From Centroberyx gerrardi (taxonomy: Eukaryota; Chordata; Actinopteri; Beryciformes; Berycidae): a stretch of 64,000 nt of DNA. Of the stretch, positions 55,653-64,000 are shown piece after piece (position 1 is the first letter of the stretch; every line of letters starts with the position of its first letter). The stretch lies in NCBI RefSeq assembly GCF_048128805.1, contig NC_136013.1:6766102-6830101 (forward strand). The letters are read 5' to 3'. The position numbers and the translations under genes are program-made. The notes beneath the pieces were generated by a model. It was given only the letters and a program-made list of their open reading frames with translations. It had not been told where the DNA came from and made no database searches.

Positions 55653-58600
55653 ACACGCTTTAAAGTGTCTTTAAGGTTGATTGGGACTGTCAGAAATTCC
55701 AGTGGGTGGGGAGTTTTTAGAGTTGAGGCTGGAAAAGTGAGTTTTGAAAGCCTGGTGAAGTCATTTTTGAGACATTGATATTGATCAATCAACCCTATCA
55801 AATCCTCATTATGGTCATTTTGTATTATGGGGCTGTAAATATCAGTGCAAATACTGTATTAGTAACATTATGGATGGTGGAAGAAGCAGACTGGGATGAA
55901 AGGACCTCTGTCCCTGCTCAGGTGCTGCATGAGTACTGGATGGTGCTGCGGAATCACGTGTCGGCCATAGACGAGCTGGGCATGGCCACCGAGAGACTGC
56001 GTGTCCGTCTGCCTGACGAGCCGAAGCCCAAAGTGCTGCACATCATAGAGCCGCATGAGGTGAGCAAGAGACAGTGATGCTGCTTTCACACACACACACA
56101 CACACCAACCACCTGGCGACATCACAGCATGCTGATGAGGCTCTATCCTGTGTTAGAGGTTATTCACACCGAGCCTTGAAAACAGGAATCTCCAGTGGGT
56201 TTTCACCTTATAACATCATCAAAAGCAGATGTGTTTATATACTGTGTTATATGTGTTATATACAGAGTTTGACTTGGCTCTCAACCCTGATTTTGATCAG
56301 TGTTTCTCAATCAGGGGAACGCGGACCAAAAGTGGGTCACAGGACGGCTCTGACCTAGTCGCAGACATGTGCGCTGAGAGTATAGCATCTTTTTTTTTTG
56401 TTTTTTTTTTGTGATGAGTATATTATTTTTACCATTTTGTAGAAAGAAAAAAATATAAGACATACAGTAAATTGACCGAGATATAAACAGAATCTCGCAT
56501 AAATAAGTACAGAAAAGACAGAGAACAAAAATAAAAAGGTGACACATTCAAGTCTAAAGAAAAACAGAAGGTCATACAAAGAAGGCTGCATGTATGAATG
56601 GGCCTGATACTGCAGGTCAGAAAGAATGAACAAAACACCCCACATGCAAGTATACCATCATCCAAACAAAAAGATTTGCCACCCCATTCATACTGCTTAC
56701 CGCTGAATTCTGTCTAGGATTGTCATTATGATCTTTAAAAGCTGCGGTTTCTCAATGAACTGCAGTATAATTCATGTAATGAATGGGCTGGCTGTTATCT
56801 AATTTATGTAATGGATAAGCACCCTGTGTACTGTGTTATATTTGTGCACTGCTGGGTTTCTGGGTATGACAAATTCCCTTCAGCACTTCTAAAGTTATTT
56901 TCCGCCTATTCAATTTAAAAATAAATCCTGCAGAGGTGGAAACATCTGAACTCACTTTTTCTGTGATTCTGGAACCAAAATGAACACGTACGTACGTAAT
57001 ACGGCTGGTTTGGTCCTGATTCAAACCGGTTGAGAACCACATGTCTAGACCGCAGAAAGATCAGGGAGGAATTACACGCTCAAATGCTACTCTGACCTAG
57101 TATTGGACACAATTGTTTTTTTTGTTGCAGGAGGTTTCCACTGCCTAAACGGCATTTTTATTGCATTCATAACCTCTTTCCCCGGGGCCATTCTGCTTCC
57201 AGGTGGAGCAGAACAGAGTCAAGCTTTTGAACGACCAAGCCGTGGCCAAGTCTCAGCTCCAAAAGAAGCTCGGCCAGTTTCTTTATCTCACTAATCTGGA
57301 GAAGGTAATGCATCGTTGCCGGTCATTTTAAAGTACATGCATTCTCCTCTAGCTCATTCAGGAACTGTGTGGCATGCTTCACTCCAAATAACACGAATTC
57401 CCTTGTTTCAGTCCCAGGACAAGGCTACTGGAGGGCTGAACCCCGAGCCATGTCCCATCTGTGCTCGGCCCCTGGGACAGGAGGTGGGTGTTGTTTTGAA
57501 GAGCTTGTTGATTTATAAAAGGATTTCTGGATTAATCAGAATCAGACTCAGGCTTTATTGGCCAAGTATGCAACACATACAAGGAATTTGACTTTGGTTA
57601 AAAGCCCCAGCTCCTGTTTCTTACATTCATACCACACTAGCATATACATACATTCATACATATGCACATACAATGGCATCAGAGTCATTAATCTGGCATC
57701 AGTGCAGGATGCTGAGTGTGATTATATAAACAGAGTGCAAAATGTATGCAGTAGTGCAAAAATAGGTATTATTTACAGTTATAAAGTGATGAGATTTGTG
57801 ATTAGGGATGCAGGGTGTTTACCCACCTTTTTCATCTTATATAAACCTTTCTAACAGACATAATTGTATAGGGTATAACAATATGAGTCTCATGTCAGTT
57901 ACAGAAAAATATGATCTATTAGAGAACATAAATGATAAAATACTATTCTGAAAATTCCACAGATTTTATTTATATAAAATGTCTGTTTGGTGGCTGTTCA
58001 TTACATCATCTCTGGTTATGATTTCTCTGACTATCTTGAAACCTTGAAACACTGGGTGAGCTTTATATATATATAGATATAAAAAAAAAAAAAAGCTGCT
58101 CCTGCCAGACAGTCTGGACAAAATGTGTCTGCCAGGCAGGGGAGCAGGAAACAGAACACCTGTCTGTCTGTTAAACTGTCTTATCAAGACTGGCCAGGGA
58201 TTGTAATTACATCTAGTCTGAAGCCGATTCCTTCTCCAGCAGGATTTATGTGTTTAACATTTGGCATTTGGTTGATTTTGCGTGCGCTGTAGGGAATGCA
58301 GAGACGCTTTCCTGCATGTTTAAAAGAAGATTCATGATTCCCTGCAAAGTCATTAGTCGGAGGAAAAATAACATGATTCGCTTGATTCAACTTTTCATCT
58401 TTTTTCATTGCAGGGTGAATTCATGAATATTAAAGAGGTGTATGCAATCATCCAATTAATGGGCGATGGGCATAGTAATAGAAGGACCATTCTTTCACAC
58501 AGCTGAATGGAAAGGCCCATGCAGATATGAACTGGGAGGTGTGAAGTGATCAGTCACTGAAAACGATGGATGTTGTTACAGAAAAGTTAATGCATAGCAC

Positions 58601-61600
58601 ACCATGGAAATATTAAAGTGCCCAAACTGAAGTAGCAGACAGTCTGTTCCCCCCAAAGAACAACTTTTTAAAGCATGAATCCCCCATAATGGCTCCGTTT
58701 GTAATCATCATTTAATTTCCCCCCGTCTCTCCAGTGGGCAGTGCTGACCTGCGGCCACTGCTTCTGTAACGAGTGCATCGCCATCATCGTGGAGCAGTAC
58801 AGCGTGGGCTCCCGCCGCCGGGCCATCAAGTGTGCCATCTGCAGGCAAACCACGTCACACACTGAGATCTCCTACGTGTTCACCGCCCAGTCCTCCAGTC
58901 TGGACCAGGACATCCCAGTCAAGGTCAGACGGTGACTCCGCCCCTTTATGAGGCACAGAACAAGAACAAGAACCGGAGTTGTCAGTTAAATTTTTTACGA
59001 GAATGTCAGTTATGGCTGCATCCTGACCTCAGAATTAATAGGTTAGGTTACATCTGCCATTTTTGTCAAAAATGAGTTATTCGGATGATGAAGCTCTACC
59101 AGCAGGTCTTCAAATATGGCTGAAATTAGATTTTTGAAAATGTTAATTGGATAAAAAAAAAAAGCAACTTACGTTTTCTCAATGGCATGTAAAATGTAAC
59201 TCTCAATTTCCCAAAACCTGGCTTAACAAAGATTATGATTCCCAGCACAGGTTTTATTTATTGATGTATTTTATTCATTTATTTGACAGGGACAGTGCAC
59301 ATTAATATACAGTATATTTCTGTAAATGTGCCAGAGTTCGTCAAAAAAATAATAGAGCAAGCATTTCACTGCACGTTGTACTTGTATGATTGTGCATGTG
59401 ACAAATAAAACTTTGAACTTTACAGGTATGCACATACACATGACTTAACATCGGCAGTATGACAACATTATACATAAAGCCGATGAATAGTAAAGCAGAG
59501 CATTGGTGACAGGACAGAAATTTAGGCAGATGCATATCAAGGCGTGTAGCAGAGTATCAGCATCAAGTGATAATATAATAACCGACAGATAATATAATTG
59601 GGCAAAATGTAATAAAATATCCCTCTAAATCGGTTGATAATGTGTTAAACCTGTTTAATATAATAAATTGCCCAGTAAAGCCTCCTCAGATGAAAATATA
59701 TTACCCCTCGTAAACAGTTATGTAACAATGTGAATGTATTAAATTCTTAGGAAAAAATGTATTACAATATTGGTCTAAAAATGTCATTACATCATCTAGC
59801 AAACATTTTGACTCATTTAGATGAACACCTTATTACATTTTGACAAGTTATTATGTTAACAGGCAGTTATTACATTATCAGTTGCTACATCCCTTATTAT
59901 TGTAATTCAACACAGCTTACTATACCGATGCTATAGATGTCAGGCCATTGATTATGTATCAGTGCTGTTGCGTAACTTTCCCCTGCCTGTGTGTGTCAGG
60001 GAAGCCACTCTACCAAAGTGGAGGCGGTGGTGAGAACGCTGAAGAAGATTCAAGTGACTGACCCCGGGGCCAAGTGCCTCGTCTTCTCCACGGTAACTGT
60101 AAACTATCCCCCGTCTGTAACATAAGTGATTTTGACGATATCGGGTTAGGATCCGACTCATTTGTTTCTTTTCTCTCCCCTTACTCAGTGGCTGAGTGTC
60201 CTGGATATCATCGCTAAGGCTTTATTTGACAACAACATGGAATTCTCACAAATCAATGGGATTCACAAATTCCAGGTTTGAATTTGCTTCATTGCCATTT
60301 TTTACATATACGTACTGCACATACAACTACCCAGCCTCTGGTGCTGCATGTGTTTCATTCATCCTTTGTGTTATTATATCCTCTGTATATGTGTTTGAAC
60401 CAGACCTGGGTCAAATAGTGTTTACATGTAATGCACAGTGTTTGTTTTATCCTGCATGGAGTACCGCTACCACACCAGATAATGTCTGGTTAAGTTGTCA
60501 ATCAAGGAAAACTCTAAATTGACTTTCAAATACGTACCTGATTGCCTATATTTTCTAGTAGTGTTAGACTGATATATCTATATGTATCTATCTAGCTACT
60601 TGGAAAGAGCAAACCTCGACCAACGCATAACAGTTCTCCAACTTGCTGTTACACCCAAAGACATCATTCCTATCACTTCAATTTTAAGTTAAATTGATTT
60701 CTTGACTCGCAAACACACCCTTAGGATTTGGATCTGGTACTCCAAGCAGGTTAATCAGATGCCAAGATCAAGATCAAGATTTTTTGTAAGTACTGTACTG
60801 TACTGTAACTGGTGCATCATCGACTTCGCTGTTCCAGGAGAATCTGAGCTCTTTCAGATATGAGGAGAAGATCAACATTCTGCTGCTTCCTCTCCACACG
60901 GGCTCCAACGGGCTGAACATCATTGAGGCGACTCACGTGTTGCTGGTGGAGCCCATCCTCAACCCAGCGCACGAGCTGCAGGCCATAGGCAGGGTGCACC
61001 GCATCGGACAGACCAAGTAAGAGACTGGAGTGTGTCAGTGGAGAGCAGTGTTTCCCACAGACCTTTTTCCTGGTGGGATAGAGGGGCTTCGCAAGCAGCA
61101 TTTAGGCCATGTGTCTCTAAATCTCTCCATTTAGACGGAAGGTAACTAGGAAGCACTGAAGGTGCTGCTGAGTTGCAGCCCCTTTTGCACAATCCACATC
61201 TCAAATGTCTCAAAGCTTAAAAATCCTTCTCTAACTCATCTGCTTCTCTTTATCTAGATCTTCTCCTTTGTGATTAGTATAGATGTAATAAGGGAAATCA
61301 ATGAGAGATAATGGCTTTTACCTGGATTCACCAGGTATGTGTCCCTAATATTTTGTACATCAAGTGTCATTTCTCTTCTCTCTGTCCACCAGGCCCACAT
61401 TCGTTCACAGATTCCTCATCAAATCCACTATTGAAGAGAGAATGCAGACGATGCTGAAGACCGCAGAGAAAAGGTGAGTGCCACAGTATAGAGTAATTTG
61501 ACAATATTGTGCCTAAAATGTGTTAATTCAGAGGTAAATGTTGGCACTGAAGCGTAGTATTGGGCATACCGTTTCAGACGCTGAAGTCGGAGCACTGATA

Positions 61601-61713
61601 AATGTTTTTATTCTAGTCACAGCAGCACAGCCATGAAGCACTCGGAGGCGGCCGTGCTGACGGTGACCGACCTCGCCGACCTGTTTACAGAAGACAGCGA
61701 ACCTCTGGAGTGA
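43253..61713 (+). CDS. shprh: SHPRH: SNF2 / linker-histone / PHD / RING E3 ubiquitin ligase and helicase, complete coding sequence
   Basis: 29 coding exons: 43253-43846, 44609-44738, 44931-45149, 45706-45784, 45999-46149, 46861-46963, 47085-47344, 47436-48134, 49538-49789, 50242-50320, 50533-50696, 51300-51556, 51833-51954, 52170-52258, 52587-52679, 52869-52976, 53696-53838, 53926-54099, 54450-54512, 54631-54856, 55922-56059, 57203-57304, 57412-57483, 58735-58923, 60000-60092, 60189-60275, 60838-61016, 61393-61473, 61617-61713. Total 5,043 nt, 1,680 residues (human 1,683); every phase fits. SHPRH is a nuclear yeast-Rad5-like ligase that adds Lys63-linked ubiquitin chains to PCNA at stalled forks. 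Domains: Walker [13 protein letters not shown] (about 360); H1/H5-like domain (about 427-505, exon 7); PHD, C4HC3 (about 655-710, exon 8); ATPase box DEAQ (about 820); RING ([17 protein letters not shown], about 1,430-1,485); helicase C-terminal half with [14 protein letters not shown] and [10 protein letters not shown]. An in-frame TAG 12 nt upstream fixes the start. The regions before Walker A and between the H1 and PHD domains are the most divergent from human. Confidence 0.98.
44354..44550. repeat. Foldback element (84-nt inverted arms) in shprh intron 1
   Basis: The left arm (44,354-44,436) and right arm (44,467-44,550) are imperfect reverse complements. Both contain CCTAAGAGTCTGCA and CCAACCAAACACTACA in mirrored order, with about a 30-nt spacer. 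The outer ends resemble (C)TAGTGAT and CACTGAT, suggesting an old hAT-like MITE, but no target duplication is clear. It ends only about 58 nt before the splice acceptor of coding exon 2. Confidence 0.8.
45396..45600. mobile_element. Retroposon-like fragment in shprh intron 3
   Basis: TTATTTAACCTTTATTCAAC, then GGAAGTCCACTTGAGATTC, GAATCTCTTTTACGAGG, GAAGACCTGGCCAAGACAGC. This motif order is a familiar interspersed repeat in fish. It is non-coding and the exact family is not certain. Confidence 0.55.
46396..46733. mobile_element. hAT-like miniature element, copy 2
   Basis: The ends are CAGCCGTTCTCAACG and GGTTGAGAATCACTG, flanked by a perfect 8-bp direct repeat ATGTAGGA (46,388-46,395 and 46,734-46,741). 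The interior closely matches copy 1 (for example GGGGTCCTTG and GGGGGTTCCAGGG). It lies in shprh intron 5 and has no coding capacity. Confidence 0.93.
48195..48451. mobile_element. hAT-like miniature element, copy 3 (inverted relative to copies 1 and 2)
   Basis: The ends are CAGGGGTTCTCACA and TTTGAGAACCACTG, flanked by a perfect 8-bp direct repeat CCTTAAAG (48,187-48,194 and 48,452-48,459). Reverse-complemented, the right end reads CAGTGGTTCTCAAAGTGAGG and then GGTCCTTGAGG, as in copy 2. It lies in shprh intron 8. Confidence 0.93.
48460..49537. other. shprh intron 8, remainder
   Basis: Intron sequence between the PHD exon and the DEAQ-box exon. A 17-18-bp tandem duplication (CTATACACATGATTCAG) occurs at about 48,880-48,915. 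No gene is seen. Confidence 0.65.
50697..51299. other. shprh intron 11
   Basis: AT-rich, with an ATTATTATTAATAAT-type patch near 50,775-50,930. No supported feature. Confidence 0.65.
53270..53420. repeat. Decayed interspersed repeat in shprh intron 16
   Basis: It shares ATGATGG.CTAAA.GCTGT, AAAATTCTG.GGGAAA and AATACTTG with 35,640-35,740, then runs into ATATATTGG text. The family was not identified. Confidence 0.4.
54857..55370. other. shprh intron 20, 5' part
   Basis: Intron sequence after the exon ending WKKEYK. No recognised feature before the Tc1-like fragment. Confidence 0.65.
55371..55622. mobile_element. Tc1-like deletion derivative, copy 1
   Basis: The left end CACTGAATGTACAAAATATT and the CCCCTTTTGCC block match the ends of fish Tc1-like transposons as I know them. 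So do GGATTCACCTGGT and the right-end CCTAATATTTTGC. The transposase is gone. The right end runs into the (AC)n microsatellite. It lies in shprh intron 20. Confidence 0.65.
55619..55656. repeat. (AC)n microsatellite
   Basis: About 18 AC units with one AT interruption, directly at the end of the Tc1-like fragment. Confidence 0.95.
56060..57202. other. shprh intron 21
   Basis: It contains a short (CA)n at 56,087-56,104 and T-runs at 56,390-56,412. GGTTGAGAACCACA near 57,030, and TTTCTCAATCAGGGGAACGCGG near 56,300, may be the two ends of another decayed hAT-like insertion, but they are too degraded to delimit. Confidence 0.5.
57535..57690 (+). mobile_element. Retroposon-like fragment in shprh intron 23
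   Basis: AATCAGAATCAGACTCAGGC, TTTATTGGCCAAGTATG, ACACATACAAGGAATTTGAC is a widespread fish interspersed motif thought to derive from LINE 3' ends. It has no coding capacity. Confidence 0.6.
57691..58734. other. shprh intron 23, remainder
   Basis: Intron within the RING-finger coding region, splitting the first CPIC pair from the CGHCFC part. It is AT-rich, with a TATATATATAGATATAAAAA patch near 58,065. No gene is seen. Confidence 0.65.
59240..59425 (+). mobile_element. Retroposon-like 3'-end fragments in shprh intron 24
   Basis: TTGACAGGGACAGTGCACAT and, further on, CATTTCACTGCACGTTGTAC...GACAAATAAAACTTTGAAC are both well-known fish repeat endings. They are non-coding. Confidence 0.5.
59565..59889. 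mobile_element. AATGTAATA-rich palindromic MITE, copy 2
   Basis: The right end TTATTACATTATCAGTTGCT ACA matches the right end of 31,625-32,040. The interior shares TTGACAAGTTATTA and repeated AATGTAATA/AATATAATAA. The left end is decayed (AAGTGATAATATAATAA). It lies in shprh intron 24. Confidence 0.7.
61140..61370. mobile_element. Tc1-like deletion derivative, copy 2
   Basis: GTTGCAGCCCCTTTTGCAC, ATCCACATCTCAAATGTCTC, CCTGGATTCACCAGGT and CCTAATATTTTGTACATCAA follow the same order as copy 1 at 55,371. The left terminus is eroded. It lies in shprh intron 27. Confidence 0.65.
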
Positions 61714-62275
61714 ATCCGGCCGCCGCACCACACAGGGAAACCCACTCAAGATAAGCCGGCAGAGCGAGCTCACTCTCCTCACAGTGGTGACAGAAGTACT
61801 ATATGATTTTGCACATTCCACTTTTTATATATGAATTCCAAAGGTTTAAAAAAAACAACAACAATATTTTAGCAAACCAGTGACAGCAGACTACGATGAG
61901 ATATTTCTTAATTGTTTTTTTAGAATATTTAATTTTGAATTTTAAATCTCTTTGGAGTAGATCTGTATTCGGCTCACTTGTTCTCATGGTTTTAGCTGAA
62001 AAGTTGCGAGTTATTAGCTCAAGAACTACTTCACTTGTCAAAGTACATGTTTTTGTGATTACATTTGACTAGATTGTACAGTAATATTGCTTGTGTTGAT
62101 CTAATATGATGTTAATTATGTGCATTTGTATACTACTTCTCTGTAAGTCTGTGGTGAGCATACATTTTAGAAAAAGACATTGGAGAATGGAGGATTTCAA
62201 ATGCTTTAATCACATTATTGATTGAGGTATTTTCACAATTGTCAAGAAATAAAAGACTGTCTATGGCAGTGTATG
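61714..62275 (+). other. shprh 3' UTR
   Basis: This stretch runs from the stop codon to just past the poly(A) signal. It is AT-rich after the first 80 nt, with A- and T-runs near 61,850-61,935. The extent is inferred from the AATAAA at 62,248. Confidence 0.6.
62248..62253 (+). terminator. Poly(A) signal AATAAA for shprh
   Basis: It is the first canonical AATAAA on the plus strand after the shprh stop codon, 535 nt downstream. The flanking GTCAAGAAATAAAAGACTGT, followed by TG-rich text, fits a cleavage site near 62,270. Confidence 0.6.
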
Positions 62276-63180
62276 AATCTGTTATGACCAGCTCTTTTTC
62301 TGGGACATTTCAGTCAAAAGCATTTACTGTGGTTTATTTCCATGTCCAGGAAGCAGGAAGGAAGCCATTGGCCTTTACAACAGGAGCAAAAGTGAGAGAT
62401 TTTAGTAGGATTCTCTTCCTCCAGAGAATCCTTTTTGAGCCAGTTGTCTGGTGAGACAATACCAGACAATCCCGTCTAACTCCTACGCTTGTCTTATTTG
62501 CAAGACAAAAAAAAGCACAAGAAGTGTCTTAGAAGCTAATCTTGTAAATGAATCTCATAAAAGCTGAAAAGTGTGAAGAAGTTTTCTTCATTTCCTCATT
62601 GCAGCAATTATCTCATCCCTTTTTTGATATCAGCGCTACAAATTGTCTGGGATTCAACATCTGCTGGTTAACAGATATGCGGCTGTTTATTACATTTTCT
62701 GTGTTTCAAAAGCTTTTGTAAATGTGCTGGAAAGAATCTTTTTTCTTTCTTGTGTTTATGCTTATGTATTTTACGGCCTGTTCCACCACACACACTCGCG
62801 GGCCTTTGGCATCGTCAGTGAACTGCCCTTGACTCGTAATGGGTTTCTTTTCGTCTGACTGACTGGGATTCCCGCACCAGTAAAGATTTTGCCATGCCCT
62901 TTAAAACGTGCAGACAAAAGATGTAGACAACAAAGAGTGCCAGCCCAGTACTGTTGTTTCTCTTTGCATGGTTACCAGACTTCTTGTTGCTCCCTGTAGT
63001 ATGAAACGGTTGTAAGATGTTTACTAAGAGGGCATCGCCGCAATAGGCGTTTGCATGCGTGTTACCTTGGACTCCCCTCGGTTCCCTCTATTCATGTGCG
63101 GAATCTCATTGTTGGTAGGGACATCATTCAAGCTGGTGTTTTAAGGCTGGAGGGAGGCTCCCAGTTCATTAGAGCTGTGT
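62276..63180. other. Spacer between shprh and the next gene
   Basis: No recognised gene or repeat. GC content rises from about 63,000 towards the next gene, so a promoter probably lies at its right end. Confidence 0.55.
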
Positions 63181-63340
63181 TTCGAGGGTTGGAGTAAGAG
63201 GGGGTACTACGTCTTGTGGTGACAGCGAGCTGCGGTGAATAGTCCCAGAAGATTCACAGATTTGGGGGGAAAGGGCCAAGAAGGAGCGGAGTGCTTGAAG
63301 CGTTGCGCCGAAGAGAAACCAGAGGGAGACTCCTTGGAAG

Positions 63341-63428
63341 ATGGCACCTGCCAGTTTGGTGTTTGCCTGGCTACTGTTCACCATGAGGATGTTCACCTCC
63401 GCTGTCTATCTGGAGCCTGAGGAGGCGG
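63341..63428 (+). CDS. First coding exon of an unidentified secreted or membrane protein (partial)
   Basis: ATG at 63,341, in the context AAGATGG, opens MAPASLVFAWLLFTMRMF and continues to YLEPEEAG. This gives about 20 residues of hydrophobic, signal-peptide-like sequence and then an acidic start to the mature chain. A consensus donor (GCGG|GTGAGC) at 63,428 ends the exon in phase 1, the usual phase for signal-peptide exons of extracellular proteins. Upstream, 63,180-63,340 is GC-richer and purine-rich, as expected of a 5' UTR. The next exons are beyond the right edge or too far to recognise. I do not recognise the family. It does not look like FBXO30, the human neighbour of SHPRH. Confidence 0.45.
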
Positions 63429-64000
63429 GTGAGCTCACACCTCAGATCAAACCGCCTCTGGGGGCTGATCTGTCAAGGGTCGAACATGTTGCTGTTGGAG
63501 GGAAAATTTTCAGAAAGTCTTCGGGACTTTAGAAAGACACTTTTTTCAGATTGATGACTATAGGTTTAGACTGGGTTTCCCTGGCTGCAAGAACCATGAA
63601 ACATAAAGGACCATGTAAAGCTTCAAGTCGAGTAGAAACATGAAATTAATCAAAATGGGTTCTTCCACAACAGCAGCAATGTGTTTTTGCATTTGACATT
63701 AAAATGTAATTGATATCTATAGTATATGTGGAAAATATATAGATAGTCCATGAGACTTAAATGTATGAAAATGCACAATGTAAATAGCTTTATCTATATT
63801 TATAATACCATTAGATTACCTGAAAGGAGTAGTTACAACAAATCCTGTAGATTGGTAAATGCATCGCTGTGTTATCAACCTCTTAGTCTGCAGATCCTTA
63901 TTTATTTTCAAATACTGTTTGGTCATATGATATATTTTAGAGTAATTGATAGATTGAGGCTACCATCCAGTAGTATATATTGATATTACTGATAACTTGC
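63429..64000. other. First intron of the unidentified gene (runs off the right edge)
   Basis: AT-rich sequence after the donor site, with no second exon recognisable before the end of the window. Confidence 0.4.

Noticed and set aside
56290..57050. Possible fourth hAT-like element in shprh intron 21
   Set aside because: TTTCTCAATCAGGGG and GGTTGAGAACCACA resemble the family ends, but they are about 750 bp apart, the interior does not match, and no target duplication is seen.

Overview
The window is vertebrate nuclear DNA, most probably from a ray-finned (teleost) fish. Every recognisable gene is a vertebrate gene split by GT-AG introns. The introns are compact, and the spacer DNA carries dinucleotide repeats and small DNA-transposon remnants of the kind common in fish genomes. 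Nothing in it looks bacterial, viral or plasmid-borne.

Layout from left to right: (1) 310-18,085, minus strand: the first 18 coding exons (about 692 residues) of stxbp5 (tomosyn-1, a regulator of SNARE-driven exocytosis); the gene runs off the left edge before its R-SNARE tail. (2) 18,086-21,412: a spacer with no recognised exon. (3) 21,676-23,820, minus: a three-exon Rab32-family GTPase of 229 residues, with an unusual tail beyond its Cys-Cys prenylation site. (4) 25,362-40,397, minus: the complete coding sequence of grm1 (metabotropic glutamate receptor 1) in eight coding exons, 1,168 residues. (5) 43,253-61,713, plus: the complete coding sequence of shprh (SNF2 ATPase, linker-histone-like, PHD and RING E3 ligase) in 29 coding exons, 1,680 residues. 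The open reading frame is intact through every junction. (6) 63,341-63,428, plus: the first coding exon of an unidentified secreted or membrane protein that leaves the right edge.

The order and relative strands stxbp5 / rab32 / grm1 / shprh match, as a mirror image, the human 6q24.3 neighbourhood as I know it (SHPRH, GRM1, RAB32, ADGB, STXBP5). ADGB (androglobin) should lie between rab32 and stxbp5, but I see no exon of it there. The genes do not form an operon-like pathway; they are linked by old conserved synteny. stxbp5 acts in vesicle release, grm1 in postsynaptic glutamate signalling, rab32 in lysosome-related organelle and mitochondrial trafficking, and shprh in DNA-damage tolerance through PCNA ubiquitination.

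The non-coding part is rich in mobile-element debris. It includes three copies of one hAT-like miniature element (two with perfect 8-bp target duplications), a TTAA-flanked miniature element, two copies of a palindromic AATGTAATA-rich element, two Tc1-like fragments, two foldback palindromes and several LINE/SINE-like pieces. I found no undescribed biological system. The most notable items are the Rab32 tail, the missing adgb, a perfect 46-bp palindrome in a stxbp5 intron, and a very long CT tract beside a stxbp5 splice acceptor.
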